From the NCBI RefSeq assembly GCF_945906775.1, contig NZ_CAMDRE010000002.1, positions 1,240,001-1,304,000 of the forward strand: 64,000 nucleotides of DNA, read 5' to 3'. A program made the translations under genes and the position numbers. Below the pieces are notes generated by a model. That model was given only the letters and a program-made list of their open reading frames with translations. It had not been told where the DNA came from and searched no databases. How positions within the stretch are numbered: position 1 is the first letter of the stretch; each line of letters opens with the position of its first letter. The DNA comes from Citrobacter sp. Marseille-Q6884 (lineage in GTDB: Bacteria > Pseudomonadota > Gammaproteobacteria > Enterobacterales > Enterobacteriaceae). Shown here piece after piece: positions 25,156 to 33,522 of this stretch.

Positions 25156-26301
25156 ATGAGCAAGCAATTTGCCCTCACCAGCCTGTGCGCACTCAGTATG
25201 ACGCTGATGACCGCCCACGCAGCCGAACCCCCCACATCATTAGATAAGCCGGAAGGCCGCCTGGATATTATTGCCTGGCCGGGTTATATCGAACGTGGAC
25301 AAACCGATAAACAATATGACTGGGTCTCGGAATTTGAGAAGGAAACCGGTTGTGCGGTCAATGTGAAAACGGCGGCGACATCAGACGAAATGGTCAGTCT
25401 GATGGCAAAAGGGGGATATGACCTGGTGACGGCTTCAGGTGATGCGTCACTGCGCCTGATCATGGGAAAACGTGTCCAGCCTATTAATACCGCGCTAATC
25501 CCGAACTGGAAAACGATCGATCCGCGCGTGGTAAAAGGCGAATGGTTTAATGTCGGCGGCAAGGTCTACGGCACGCCGTATCAGTGGGGACCTAACCTGC
25601 TGATGTACAACACCAAAACATTCCCGACACCGCCAGATAGCTGGAAAGTGGTGTTTGTTGAGCAAACGCTTGAAGATGGCAAAAGCAATAAAGGGCGTGT
25701 CCAGGCATACGATGGTCCAATTTATATCGCGGATGCCGCGTTATTTGTCAAAGCCACCCAGCCACAACTGGGGATTACCGACCCGTATCAGCTCACCGAA
25801 AAACAGTATCAGGCGGTGATTAAAGTCCTGAGCGATCAGCACGCACTGATCCACCGCTACTGGCACGACACCACCGTGCAAATGAGCGATTTCAAAAACG
25901 AAGGTGTTGTCGCATCCAGCGCCTGGCCATATCAGGCTAACGCCCTGAAAGGCGAAGGTCAGCCTATTGCCACTGTTTTTCCAAAAGAAGGTGTTACTGG
26001 CTGGGCTGATACCACCATGCTGCACAGCGAAGCGAAACACCCGGTCTGCGCTTATAAATGGATGAACTGGTCATTAACCCCGAAAGTTCAGGGCGATGTT
26101 GCCGCCTGGTTTGGTTCTCTGCCGGTTGTGCCGGAAGGTTGCAAAGCCAGCCCACTGTTGGGTGAGAAAGGCTGTGAAACCAATGGTTATAGCTATTTCG
26201 ACAAGATTGCCTTCTGGAAAACGCCTATCGCCGAAGGTGGAAAATTTGTTCCTTATAGTCGCTGGACGCAGGATTACATAGCCATTATGGGCGGTCGCTA
26301 A
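25156..26301 (+). CDS. ydcS: YdcS, ABC transporter periplasmic binding protein
   Basis: A 381-residue secreted protein. The signal peptide ends near AHA (20-22). The mature part is a spermidine/putrescine-type (cluster D) binding protein, with WPGYIERGQ near the ligand cleft and GTPYQWGPNLLMYNT in the first lobe. E. coli YdcS has also been reported to have polyhydroxybutyrate synthase activity. CAGGAG at 25141-25146 supports the start. It is the first gene of ydcSTUV-patD, and the linked aminobutyraldehyde dehydrogenase suggests putrescine or a related amine as substrate. Confidence 0.93.
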   Translation: MSKQFALTSLCALSMTLMTAHAAEPPTSLDKPEGRLDIIAWPGYIERGQTDKQYDWVSEFEKETGCAVNVKTAATSDEMVSLMAKGGYDLVTASGDASLRLIMGKRVQPINTALIPNWKTIDPRVVKGEWFNVGGKVYGTPYQWGPNLLMYNTKTFPTPPDSWKVVFVEQTLEDGKSNKGRVQAYDGPIYIADAALFVKATQPQLGITDPYQLTEKQYQAVIKVLSDQHALIHRYWHDTTVQMSDFKNEGVVASSAWPYQANALKGEGQPIATVFPKEGVTGWADTTMLHSEAKHPVCAYKWMNWSLTPKVQGDVAAWFGSLPVVPEGCKASPLLGEKGCETNGYSYFDKIAFWKTPIAEGGKFVPYSRWTQDYIAIMGGR

Positions 26302-26317
26302 TTCCGCTGGGGGTTTT

Positions 26318-27334
26318 ATGACGTACGCAGTGGAGTTTCATAATGTCTCGCGCCTGTACGGGGATGTTCGTGCGGTCGATGGCGTGAGTATTGCGATAAA
26401 TGATGGTGAGTTTTTCTCTATGCTGGGGCCATCCGGCTCCGGCAAAACCACTTGTCTGCGCCTGATTGCGGGTTTTGAACAGCTTTCAGGCGGCGCGATT
26501 TCGATTTTTGGTAAACAGGCCAGTGAACTGCCGCCCTGGGAGCGTGATGTCAATACGGTCTTCCAGGATTACGCGTTGTTCCCGCATATGTCGATTCTTG
26601 ACAATGTCGCCTACGGGTTAATGGTTAAGGGGATCGATAAAAAACAACGCCACGCTAAGGCGCGTGAAGCGCTGGATAAAGTGGCGCTTGGCTTCGTGCA
26701 TGAACGCAAGCCGTCGCAGCTTTCGGGTGGACAGCGTCAGCGCGTAGCGATTGCCCGAGCGCTGGTCAATGAGCCGCGCGTGTTGCTGCTGGATGAGCCG
26801 CTTGGCGCACTGGATCTCAAGTTACGTGAGCAAATGCAGCTTGAGCTGAAAAAATTACAACAGTCGCTTGGTATCACTTTTATCTTTGTCACGCACGATC
26901 AGGGTGAAGCGCTGTCGATGTCCGATCGTGTGGCGGTGTTCAACAACGGCCGCATTGAGCAGGTGGATTCTCCCCGTGAACTTTATATGCGACCGCGCAC
27001 GCCGTTCGTGGCAAGTTTTGTCGGCACATCAAACGTCTTCGATACCGCGATGTCCGCGAATGTCTGCGGATTGCAGGGGATGTTCTCTCTGCGCCCGGAG
27101 CACATTCGTTTAAATGATGCGGGCGGGGACGTTCAGGCGCCGGGCGTTATCCAGGCGGTGCAGTATCAGGGGGCAGCGACGCGGTTTGAACTCAAACTTG
27201 CTGGCGGTGAAAAATTACTTGTCAGCCAGGCGAACCTGACGGGAGACATGCTGCCGTCAACGCTGTCGCCAGGTCAGCAGGTGATGGCATCGTGGTCGCG
27301 TGACGTTATGGTACCGCTGGTTGAGGAGAGGTGA
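26318..27334 (+). CDS. ydcT: YdcT, ABC transporter ATPase
   Basis: A 338-residue PotA-type ATPase. Walker A is GPSGSGKT (37-44), the Q loop is VFQDYALFPH (81-90), the signature LSGGQ is at 135-139, Walker B is LLLDE (156-160) and the H-loop is VTHDQGEA. The C-terminal TOBE domain is present. It is spaced 16 bases after ydcS and abuts ydcU directly, so it energises the YdcUV permease. Confidence 0.94.
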   Translation: MTYAVEFHNVSRLYGDVRAVDGVSIAINDGEFFSMLGPSGSGKTTCLRLIAGFEQLSGGAISIFGKQASELPPWERDVNTVFQDYALFPHMSILDNVAYGLMVKGIDKKQRHAKAREALDKVALGFVHERKPSQLSGGQRQRVAIARALVNEPRVLLLDEPLGALDLKLREQMQLELKKLQQSLGITFIFVTHDQGEALSMSDRVAVFNNGRIEQVDSPRELYMRPRTPFVASFVGTSNVFDTAMSANVCGLQGMFSLRPEHIRLNDAGGDVQAPGVIQAVQYQGAATRFELKLAGGEKLLVSQANLTGDMLPSTLSPGQQVMASWSRDVMVPLVEER

Positions 27335-28279
27335 ATGGCTATGAACGTCTTACATTCGCCACCGCAGCCGACAAACCTGAACCGAATTTCGGGGTTTTTC
27401 TGGCGTAATCCAGGGCTGGGGCTGTTTTTGCTGCTGCTCGGACCGCTGATGTGGTTTGGCATCGTCTACTTTGGCTCATTATTGACGCTATTGTGGCAAG
27501 GTTTTTATACCTTTGACGATTTCACCATGTCAGTGACGCCAGATCTGACGCTGGCGAATCTGCAGGCGCTGTTTAATCCGGCCAATTACGACATCATTTT
27601 GCGAACGCTGACGATGGCAGTGGCGGTGACTATCGCCAGCGCCATTCTGGCGTTTCCGATGGCGTGGTATATGGCGCGGTATACCAGCGGCAAAATGAAG
27701 GCCTTTTTTTACATCGCCGTCATGCTGCCGATGTGGGCAAGTTATATCGTCAAAGCCTATGCCTGGACGTTACTCCTGGCAAAAGACGGCGTGGCGCAGT
27801 GGTTTTTGACCCATCTCGGGCTGGAACCATTACTGACAGCCTTCCTGACGTTGCCTGCGGTCGGCGGGAATACGCTCTCGACTTCAGGATTAGGGCGCTT
27901 TCTGGTCTTTGTCTACATCTGGCTTCCCTTCATGATTTTACCGGTACAGGCTGCGCTGGAACGGTTACCGCCGTCACTTCTGCAGGCATCGGCGGATTTG
28001 GGTGCGCGTCCACGCCAGACCTTCCGCTACGTGGTGCTACCGCTGGCGATCCCGGGCATTGCGGCAGGTTCGATCTTTACCTTCTCGCTGACCCTAGGCG
28101 ACTTTATCGTGCCTCAACTGGTGGGACCGCCGGGGTATTTCATCGGCAACATGGTTTATTCGCAACAAGGGGCTATCGGCAATATGCCAATGGCGGCGGC
28201 ATTCACTCTGGTGCCGATTGTGTTAATCGCACTGTATCTGGCGTTCGTGAAGCGTCTGGGAGCTTTCGATGCACTCTGA
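27335..28279 (+). CDS. ydcU: YdcU, ABC transporter permease
   Basis: A 314-residue inner-membrane permease of the PotB type with six helices. The EAA coupling loop is SADLGARPRQTFRYVVLPLAIPG-like, near 210. The ATG directly follows the ydcT stop, with GAGGAGAGG inside the ydcT end as ribosome site. A cytoplasmic tail of about 25 residues precedes helix 1. It pairs with YdcV. Confidence 0.94.
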   Translation: MAMNVLHSPPQPTNLNRISGFFWRNPGLGLFLLLLGPLMWFGIVYFGSLLTLLWQGFYTFDDFTMSVTPDLTLANLQALFNPANYDIILRTLTMAVAVTIASAILAFPMAWYMARYTSGKMKAFFYIAVMLPMWASYIVKAYAWTLLLAKDGVAQWFLTHLGLEPLLTAFLTLPAVGGNTLSTSGLGRFLVFVYIWLPFMILPVQAALERLPPSLLQASADLGARPRQTFRYVVLPLAIPGIAAGSIFTFSLTLGDFIVPQLVGPPGYFIGNMVYSQQGAIGNMPMAAAFTLVPIVLIALYLAFVKRLGAFDAL

Positions 28280-29075
28280 ACGCGCGCCCTGGTTACTCAA
28301 ACTTGCCGCATGGGGCGGGGTTATTTTCCTGCACTTTCCCATCCTCATCATCGGCACCTATGCTTTTAATACAGAGGAGGCTGCGTTTAGTTTTCCCCCA
28401 CAGGGGTTAACGCTACGTTGGTTCAGTGTCGCCGCACAGCGCAGCGATATCCTTGAAGCAGTGACGTTGTCACTTAAGATCGCCGCGTTATCGACGGCTA
28501 TCGCACTGGTTCTGGGTACGCTGGCGGCAGCGGCACTGTGGCGTCGGGACTTTTTTGGCAAGAGTGCAATATCGCTGTTGCTGCTGTTGCCTATTGCGCT
28601 GCCGGGCATTATCACCGGTCTGGCGCTCCTGAGCGCCTTTAAAACCATCAATCTGGAGCCGGGATTTCTCACGATCGTGGTGGGGCATGCGACGTTTTGC
28701 GTGGTGGTGGTGTTTAACAACGTCGTCGCCCGTTTTCGCCGCACCTCATGGAGTCTGGTCGAAGCATCCATGGATCTTGGCGCCAATGGCTGGCAAACCT
28801 TCCGTTATGTCGTACTGCCGAATTTGGCGTCGGCATTGTTGGCGGGAGGCATGCTGGCGTTTGCTTTGTCGTTTGATGAAATCATCGTGACAACGTTCAC
28901 CGCCGGACATGAAAGAACACTTCCTTTGTGGCTACTCAATCAACTGGGGCGGCCGCGTGATGTGCCTGTTACCAACGTGGTGGCATTGCTGGTCATGCTG
29001 GTGACAACACTGCCAATTTTAGGGGCCTGGTGGCTAACGCGTGAAGGCGAAACTCTCGCCGGAGACGGTAAATAA
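28269..29075 (+). CDS. ydcV: YdcV, ABC transporter permease
   Basis: A 268-residue PotC-type permease with six helices. The coupling loop is SMDLGANGWQTFRYVVLPNL. It overlaps ydcU by 11 bases. The C-terminus is a few residues longer than in E. coli. With YdcU it forms the membrane channel of the YdcSTUV importer. Confidence 0.94.
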   Translation: MHSERAPWLLKLAAWGGVIFLHFPILIIGTYAFNTEEAAFSFPPQGLTLRWFSVAAQRSDILEAVTLSLKIAALSTAIALVLGTLAAAALWRRDFFGKSAISLLLLLPIALPGIITGLALLSAFKTINLEPGFLTIVVGHATFCVVVVFNNVVARFRRTSWSLVEASMDLGANGWQTFRYVVLPNLASALLAGGMLAFALSFDEIIVTTFTAGHERTLPLWLLNQLGRPRDVPVTNVVALLVMLVTTLPILGAWWLTREGETLAGDGK

Positions 29076-29097
29076 ACGACGATATGGGAAAAATGCT

Positions 29098-30525
29098 ATG
29101 CAACATCAATTACTGATTAACGGCGAACTGGTCAGCGGTGAAGGTGAAAAGCAGCCAGTTTATAACCCAGCCACAGGTGAAATCATCCTGGAGATTGCCG
29201 AGGCATCCGCCATGCAGGTCGATGCTGCCGTTCGCGCTGCGGATACGGCATTTACCGCATGGGGGCAAACCACGCCAAAAGTACGTTCGGAGCTGCTGCT
29301 GAAACTGGCGGACACCATTGCAAACAATGCTCAAACATTCGCGGAACTGGAGTCGCTCAACTGCGGCAAGCCATTGCACTGTGTGCTCAATGATGAGATC
29401 CCGGCCATCGTGGATGTTTTCCGCTTCTTTGCCGGTGCGGCGCGGACTTTACAAGGGTCGGCCGCCGGGGAATATCTGGAAGGGCATACCTCCATGATCC
29501 GCCGTGATCCGCTGGGGGTTGTGGCGTCAATTGCGCCGTGGAACTATCCGCTGATGATGGCGGCATGGAAACTGGCGCCCGCACTGGCGGCAGGCAACTG
29601 CGTGGTGATTAAACCGTCAGAAATTACCCCGCTGACGGCGCTTAAACTGGCTGAATACGCGAAAGACATTTTCCCGGCAGGCGTCATTAACGTCCTGTTT
29701 GGCCGGGGCACGACGGTGGGCGATCCGCTGACCGGTCATGAAAAGGTGCGTATGGTTTCGCTGACGGGCTCAATTGTGACGGGTGAGCACATTATCCAGC
29801 ATACCGCGCCAACGATTAAGCGCACGCACATGGAATTGGGCGGCAAAGCACCTGTCATTATTTTTGATGATGCCGATCTGGATGCCGTCGTGAATGGTGT
29901 TCGGACGTTTGGTTACTACAACGCCGGGCAAGACTGTACTGCGGCCTGTCGAATCTACGCTCAGCGTGGCATTTATGACGCGCTGGTCGAAAAACTGGGT
30001 GCGGCGGTCTCCAGTCTGAAAATAGGTTCACCGAATGATGAATCGACAGAGCTGGGGCCGCTAAGCTCAAAAGCACACCTTGATCGCGTGGCAAAAGCCG
30101 TCGATGAGGCCAAAGCGCTCGGGCATATCAAAGTGATCACCGGCGGTAAAATAGTGGACGGCTCTGGCTATTACTTTGCGCCGACGCTGCTGGCAGGTGC
30201 GAAGCAGGACGATGCCATTGTGCAGCGGGAAGTGTTCGGCCCGGTGGTCAGCGTCACCGTCTTTGACGATGAAGATCAGGTGCTGCAGTGGGCAAATGAC
30301 TCGAAGTACGGCCTGGCGTCCTCTGTCTGGACACGAGATGTTGGTCGAGCGCATCGCCTTAGCGCCCGTCTGCAATATGGCTGTACCTGGGTCAACACCC
30401 ATTTCACATTGGTGAGCGAAATGCCGCACGGGGGGCAAAAGCTCTCTGGATATGGTAAGGATATGTCCGTGTACGGTCTGGAGGATTACACGGTTATTCG
30501 CCATGTGATGATTAAACACGAGTAA
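29098..30525 (+). CDS. patD: Gamma-aminobutyraldehyde dehydrogenase PatD (YdcW)
   Basis: A 475-residue aldehyde dehydrogenase that oxidises 4-aminobutyraldehyde, from putrescine transamination, to GABA with NAD. Catalytic Cys280 (AGQDCTAACR) and general base Glu246 (HMELGGK) are visible, as are Asn149 in APWNYP and the NAD-loop SLTGSIVTGE. I chose ATG 29098 over an in-frame GTG inside ydcV because it matches the E. coli N-terminus. It lies 22 bases after ydcV, suggesting import and catabolism are co-expressed. Confidence 0.94.
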   Translation: MQHQLLINGELVSGEGEKQPVYNPATGEIILEIAEASAMQVDAAVRAADTAFTAWGQTTPKVRSELLLKLADTIANNAQTFAELESLNCGKPLHCVLNDEIPAIVDVFRFFAGAARTLQGSAAGEYLEGHTSMIRRDPLGVVASIAPWNYPLMMAAWKLAPALAAGNCVVIKPSEITPLTALKLAEYAKDIFPAGVINVLFGRGTTVGDPLTGHEKVRMVSLTGSIVTGEHIIQHTAPTIKRTHMELGGKAPVIIFDDADLDAVVNGVRTFGYYNAGQDCTAACRIYAQRGIYDALVEKLGAAVSSLKIGSPNDESTELGPLSSKAHLDRVAKAVDEAKALGHIKVITGGKIVDGSGYYFAPTLLAGAKQDDAIVQREVFGPVVSVTVFDDEDQVLQWANDSKYGLASSVWTRDVGRAHRLSARLQYGCTWVNTHFTLVSEMPHGGQKLSGYGKDMSVYGLEDYTVIRHVMIKHE

Positions 30526-30581
30526 CACGTTTAACCGCGAAGAGCCACAGGGGCACGGATAGCTAAATACTGGCGTACCTG

Positions 30582-30591
30582 TGCCTATACT
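30582..30591 (+). promoter_or_regulatory. Sigma-S type promoter of the candidate small RNA
   Basis: TG-C-CTATACT (30582-30591) fits TG-N0-2-CYATAMT exactly. No -35 hexamer is seen. Transcription would start near 30598, about 118 bases before a perfect terminator. Confidence 0.5.
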
Positions 30592-30597
30592 ATTCGC

Positions 30598-30715
30598 GCC
30601 ACTGGCCTCGTCGCCATCGGACGGCGGAAAGTTGGAATTATCCGCGAGGTCAGGCTAAATCGCACATCATGACGCCCCGGTAATAACGTACCTGTTACCG
30701 GGGCGTCATTTTTTT
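30598..30715 (+). ncRNA. Candidate structured small RNA with intrinsic terminator
   Basis: This stretch between patD and yncL codes for no convincing protein but has all parts of a stand-alone RNA. It has a sigma-S-like promoter just upstream. CTGGCCTCG (30602-30610) pairs with CGAGGTCAG (30645-30653), enclosing an inner CGCC/GGCG hairpin. The terminator is ATGACGCCCCGGTAA (30669-30683) with TTACCGGGGCGTCAT (30695-30709), a perfect 15-base stem followed by T6. The single-stranded segment 30654-30668 (GCTAAATCGCACATC) could pair with targets. I do not recognise it as a named sRNA. A long patD 3' UTR is the alternative. Confidence 0.55.
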
Positions 30716-30825
30716 AGGTCAACGCAACCTGGCTCAGGCATAAAAAACACCCATAAAGGTTAGGGGGATTACGCACTAAGGATAATTTACCGGGCTTTGG
30801 CAGGGTGGGAAAATAACAAACTAAA

Positions 30826-30851
30826 GGCAGAGAGAACGTCATCTCTCTGCC
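30826..30851 (-). terminator. Terminator of yncL
   Basis: GGCAGAGAGA (30826-30835) and TCTCTCTGCC (30842-30851) form a perfect ten-base stem. Read on the minus strand it is followed by TTTAGTTTGTTATTTT. Bases 30716-30825 between the two terminators show nothing else. Confidence 0.65.
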
Positions 30852-30884
30852 AACAGACGCTGCAATTAATCGACAAGAATCACA

Positions 30885-30980
30885 TCAAGCAAACCAGCCG
30901 AACCTTGCGGATATCAGGCTGAAAAGTCCTACAGCAGCAAAGATATTAATTAGCACCACAGTTTTGCTGGAAACATTCAT
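30885..30980 (-). CDS. yncL: YncL, 31-residue stress-associated membrane protein
   Basis: Translation gives 31 residues beginning MNVSSKTVVLINIFAAVG and ending RFGWFA, differing from E. coli YncL at only a few positions. One hydrophobic helix spans about 8-24. YncL is a verified small inner-membrane protein raised by heat shock in E. coli; its role is unknown. GGTGGC lies upstream of the start on the minus strand. It is transcribed toward the small RNA and has its own terminator. Confidence 0.9.
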   Translation of the reverse strand: MNVSSKTVVLINIFAAVGLFSLISARFGWFA

Positions 30981-31173
30981 TTTTGCCACCTTTCGTTTTA
31001 ACCCCTATGGGTATAGTACGGCTTAAAACGATCCGCAATAGTACAAAATCTGAACATTGCGTGGATAGGTTGTTTTTCAGGCGTTTTTCGAAACAAAATG
31101 AATAAAACTTGATGTGAGTCATAAAAAAGAGCATATTGCGCGCGATTTCTTCCTTTGGCCTGGATGCCCCCGA

Positions 31174-31347
31174 ATGTCTGTTTACCAAAAAATGCTGATT
31201 TTTTATGCGGTAATGGCCGCACTTGCAGCCATCACAACCTGGTTTCTCTCGCAAGATAAAAAACGTATTCGCTTTCTGAGTGCGGTATTAGTCGGGGCGA
31301 CATGGCCGATGAGTTTTCCTGTCGCGCTCCTGTTTTCCCTCTTTTGA
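31174..31347 (+). CDS. ortT: OrtT, orphan membrane toxin (YdcX)
   Basis: A 57-residue protein with two hydrophobic helices (about 5-24 and 34-54) separated by SQDKKRIRF. It matches E. coli OrtT from MSVYQKML to the final LLFSLF. OrtT is a GhoT-like membrane toxin without an antitoxin, which lowers ATP and slows growth under folate-related stress. A longer in-frame start at 31114 exists, but MSVYQ aligns with the known start. It is convergent with srfC. Confidence 0.9.
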   Translation: MSVYQKMLIFYAVMAALAAITTWFLSQDKKRIRFLSAVLVGATWPMSFPVALLFSLF

Positions 31348-31362
31348 GGGATATATACCGTT

Positions 31363-33522
31363 TCACGCCGTTAGCAAGGCAAACAACCGTTTTTTATCTG
31401 CCCCGGTCACATCCTGCGGATGTTGATAACCAGTGTTCTCATTAGCACGGGTGTAGAGGGCAACCAGCCAGTCGTAAACGTAGCGGCTTGCGCCATGTGA
31501 AGGCTGCTCCTCCAGTTTTGTTAGTCGAAGCATAGGCTGTTGCACGGGAGCACTGAAAATTGCTGCCCCTTTGTTGACCCTGCTGGCCGGCCGTTTTTCC
31601 TCTGCCACGCTGGCGTAGCCAAGCCAGGTGATAAAATCCCCGATAGCGGCGTGAAGCTGCGCTCCGCAGACGTTCTCGCGTTGCAGGATATGCTGTAGCT
31701 GCTGAGATAGCTCAAGCCGGTAGCTGGTGGTGACCAGTATGTCGGCGACCTGTCTGAGCGTGCGGGGCTCAAGGCCTAACCGGCGGGCATTATTCTCATT
31801 ACGACACCACTGGCGCACGTGATTGATCCACATTTTATGTGCCAGATACCCGGTTTCTTTATTTTCCAGCGCGGGCGAGGCGTCCTGCATGTCGGCAAAC
31901 AAGTCGATCTCTTCATTAAAAAGTCCGCTGACCTGTTCCTCTCGGGGCTTTTGAATGCGCAGCAATGACTCAAAGCGGCACATCGGAGGAAGCAGTCCGT
32001 CCAGCAGGTCGCCATGTTTCGCCGCCTGAGCCTGTAACTGGCGGATCACGGATTCGCATGATCCGGGTTCGCCGTCGCGGGCATCCAGCCAGGTATTCAG
32101 CGTTTCACGAATGCGTTGCTGGTGTTGCTCGCGAAGCGAGGTGAACCGGGCATGGCGCTGCTGCACAGAGGTTGCCTGAGATAACCATTCGATAAGACGC
32201 TGAACACTGTGTTTATCCAGTGCCTGCAGCGTGCCCCAGTGCAGTCCCGGTTTACCCATTAATTGCTGCACGGCTTCATCCAGATTTTGCCGGGTGCTAA
32301 AACGTGCATCCTGCGGCGTGATCGCCCAGACCACGCCGGGCAGCGCGGCATCATGCAGAGGTTGGGTGTCGTTAACCCAGCCCAGTAAAGTCCGGGTGAT
32401 TATCGGGGTCTGTGAGCGGGTGGCGACGGCATTGCATATCACCAATACATCAGGTTGCAGATGCTGACGGTAATGTTCCAGCATCCAGCCTAATTTGGCT
32501 TGCCATAGCGGATTGGGATGCGTATCCGGCGCGAGGGGAATATCCAGAAGATCGGCGTTGCCAGACGCGCTGTCTTCCACCGTCAGTACCAGCTCACGCG
32601 TAAGCAGCGCCAGGGTATCCAGCGAGATACTGACCGCGTTGAGTAACTGGTGGTCAGCAATGGGGTGAACCACCACATCGCTTTGCGCTTCGCTCGCAGT
32701 TGAGGCGCCCTGAGTCAGGAAACTTTCGGCGGGCAAGCCAAAATGGTCAACCAGCAGACTCAGCGGTGCAGCAATCTCCTTTGCGTGACCGGTTTGTTGC
32801 AACGTATGCGCCAGTGCCAGCCATTGTTGCGTCAGTTCCGGTTGTTCTCCCCACAGCAGCGCCCAGACATTCGCCCGGGTGGTCAGATCCAGCGCAGGAA
32901 GCAGCAGGGCAAACTGATGCCATAACGCATCGTCAATTTGCTGCTGAGAAGAGGGGACGCAGGTGCGCCAGAAATGGGCGATTGTCGCCACATCCTGTGC
33001 AGTGATCCCCTGAACCGGGTGACGCTGGCGCAGCGTTTGCCATTTGTCTAACCGCGCCTCAATAATCGACTTCTCGACCTGGCGGTTGTCCGGTAACGCG
33101 CAGAACTGCGCGATAAACAGTTGTACCAGTTCGGCCTCACTCAGCAGCCGCAGACGCAGCGGCCACTCGGAATCCATCGCGGTTTCATTGCGCGTAAAGC
33201 GGATCGCCATATTGCCAGGCGCATGACCCGGATTAATGTGGGTAAAATAATCAAAGCTGCGATCCGGGGTCGTGATATTCAGTTTGCCGTTGGCATTGCT
33301 GCACAACGCGGATAACAGATGCGCTTTTGCCGGTTGCGAGTGCCCGTAAAGTCCCACGCAACCTTGTGCGGTAAAGGCCGCATTCAGCGCGGTTTCATTC
33401 ATTGCCGCCAGCGTCAGTTGCGCCAACAGAGAATCGGCCTCATCATCAAGACGCGCCGTACGCTCGCGTGTATCCATCACCCATTCGATGGCAGCTTGTG
33501 CGGTGTTTAACATCTTGCTCAT
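31363..33522 (-). CDS. srfC: SrfC, GTPase-like component of the SrfABC operon
   Basis: A 719-residue cytosolic protein, last gene of srfABC. Residues 57-69 (GLYGHSQPAKAHL) sit where a dynamin-like P-loop would be, but the consensus GxxxxGK[ST] is degraded to A-K-A, so nucleotide hydrolysis is doubtful. The rest is mostly helical with few motifs. Salmonella SrfC was named as an SsrB-regulated factor, and homologues in insect pathogens are described as putative virulence effectors; the mechanism is not established. It overlaps srfB by ATGA. The operon is absent from E. coli K-12 at this position. Confidence 0.85.
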   Translation of the reverse strand: MSKMLNTAQAAIEWVMDTRERTARLDDEADSLLAQLTLAAMNETALNAAFTAQGCVGLYGHSQPAKAHLLSALCSNANGKLNITTPDRSFDYFTHINPGHAPGNMAIRFTRNETAMDSEWPLRLRLLSEAELVQLFIAQFCALPDNRQVEKSIIEARLDKWQTLRQRHPVQGITAQDVATIAHFWRTCVPSSQQQIDDALWHQFALLLPALDLTTRANVWALLWGEQPELTQQWLALAHTLQQTGHAKEIAAPLSLLVDHFGLPAESFLTQGASTASEAQSDVVVHPIADHQLLNAVSISLDTLALLTRELVLTVEDSASGNADLLDIPLAPDTHPNPLWQAKLGWMLEHYRQHLQPDVLVICNAVATRSQTPIITRTLLGWVNDTQPLHDAALPGVVWAITPQDARFSTRQNLDEAVQQLMGKPGLHWGTLQALDKHSVQRLIEWLSQATSVQQRHARFTSLREQHQQRIRETLNTWLDARDGEPGSCESVIRQLQAQAAKHGDLLDGLLPPMCRFESLLRIQKPREEQVSGLFNEEIDLFADMQDASPALENKETGYLAHKMWINHVRQWCRNENNARRLGLEPRTLRQVADILVTTSYRLELSQQLQHILQRENVCGAQLHAAIGDFITWLGYASVAEEKRPASRVNKGAAIFSAPVQQPMLRLTKLEEQPSHGASRYVYDWLVALYTRANENTGYQHPQDVTGADKKRLFALLTA

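Noticed and set aside
27664..28410. 248-codon plus-strand frame overlapping ydcU and ydcV
   Set aside because: It is in another frame of two well-recognised permease genes; its sequence is low in hydrophobic order and resembles no family.
31363..33522. Calling SrfC an active GTPase
   Set aside because: The P-loop position lacks the GK[ST] core, so activity is not supported; only a GTPase-like ancestry is suggested.
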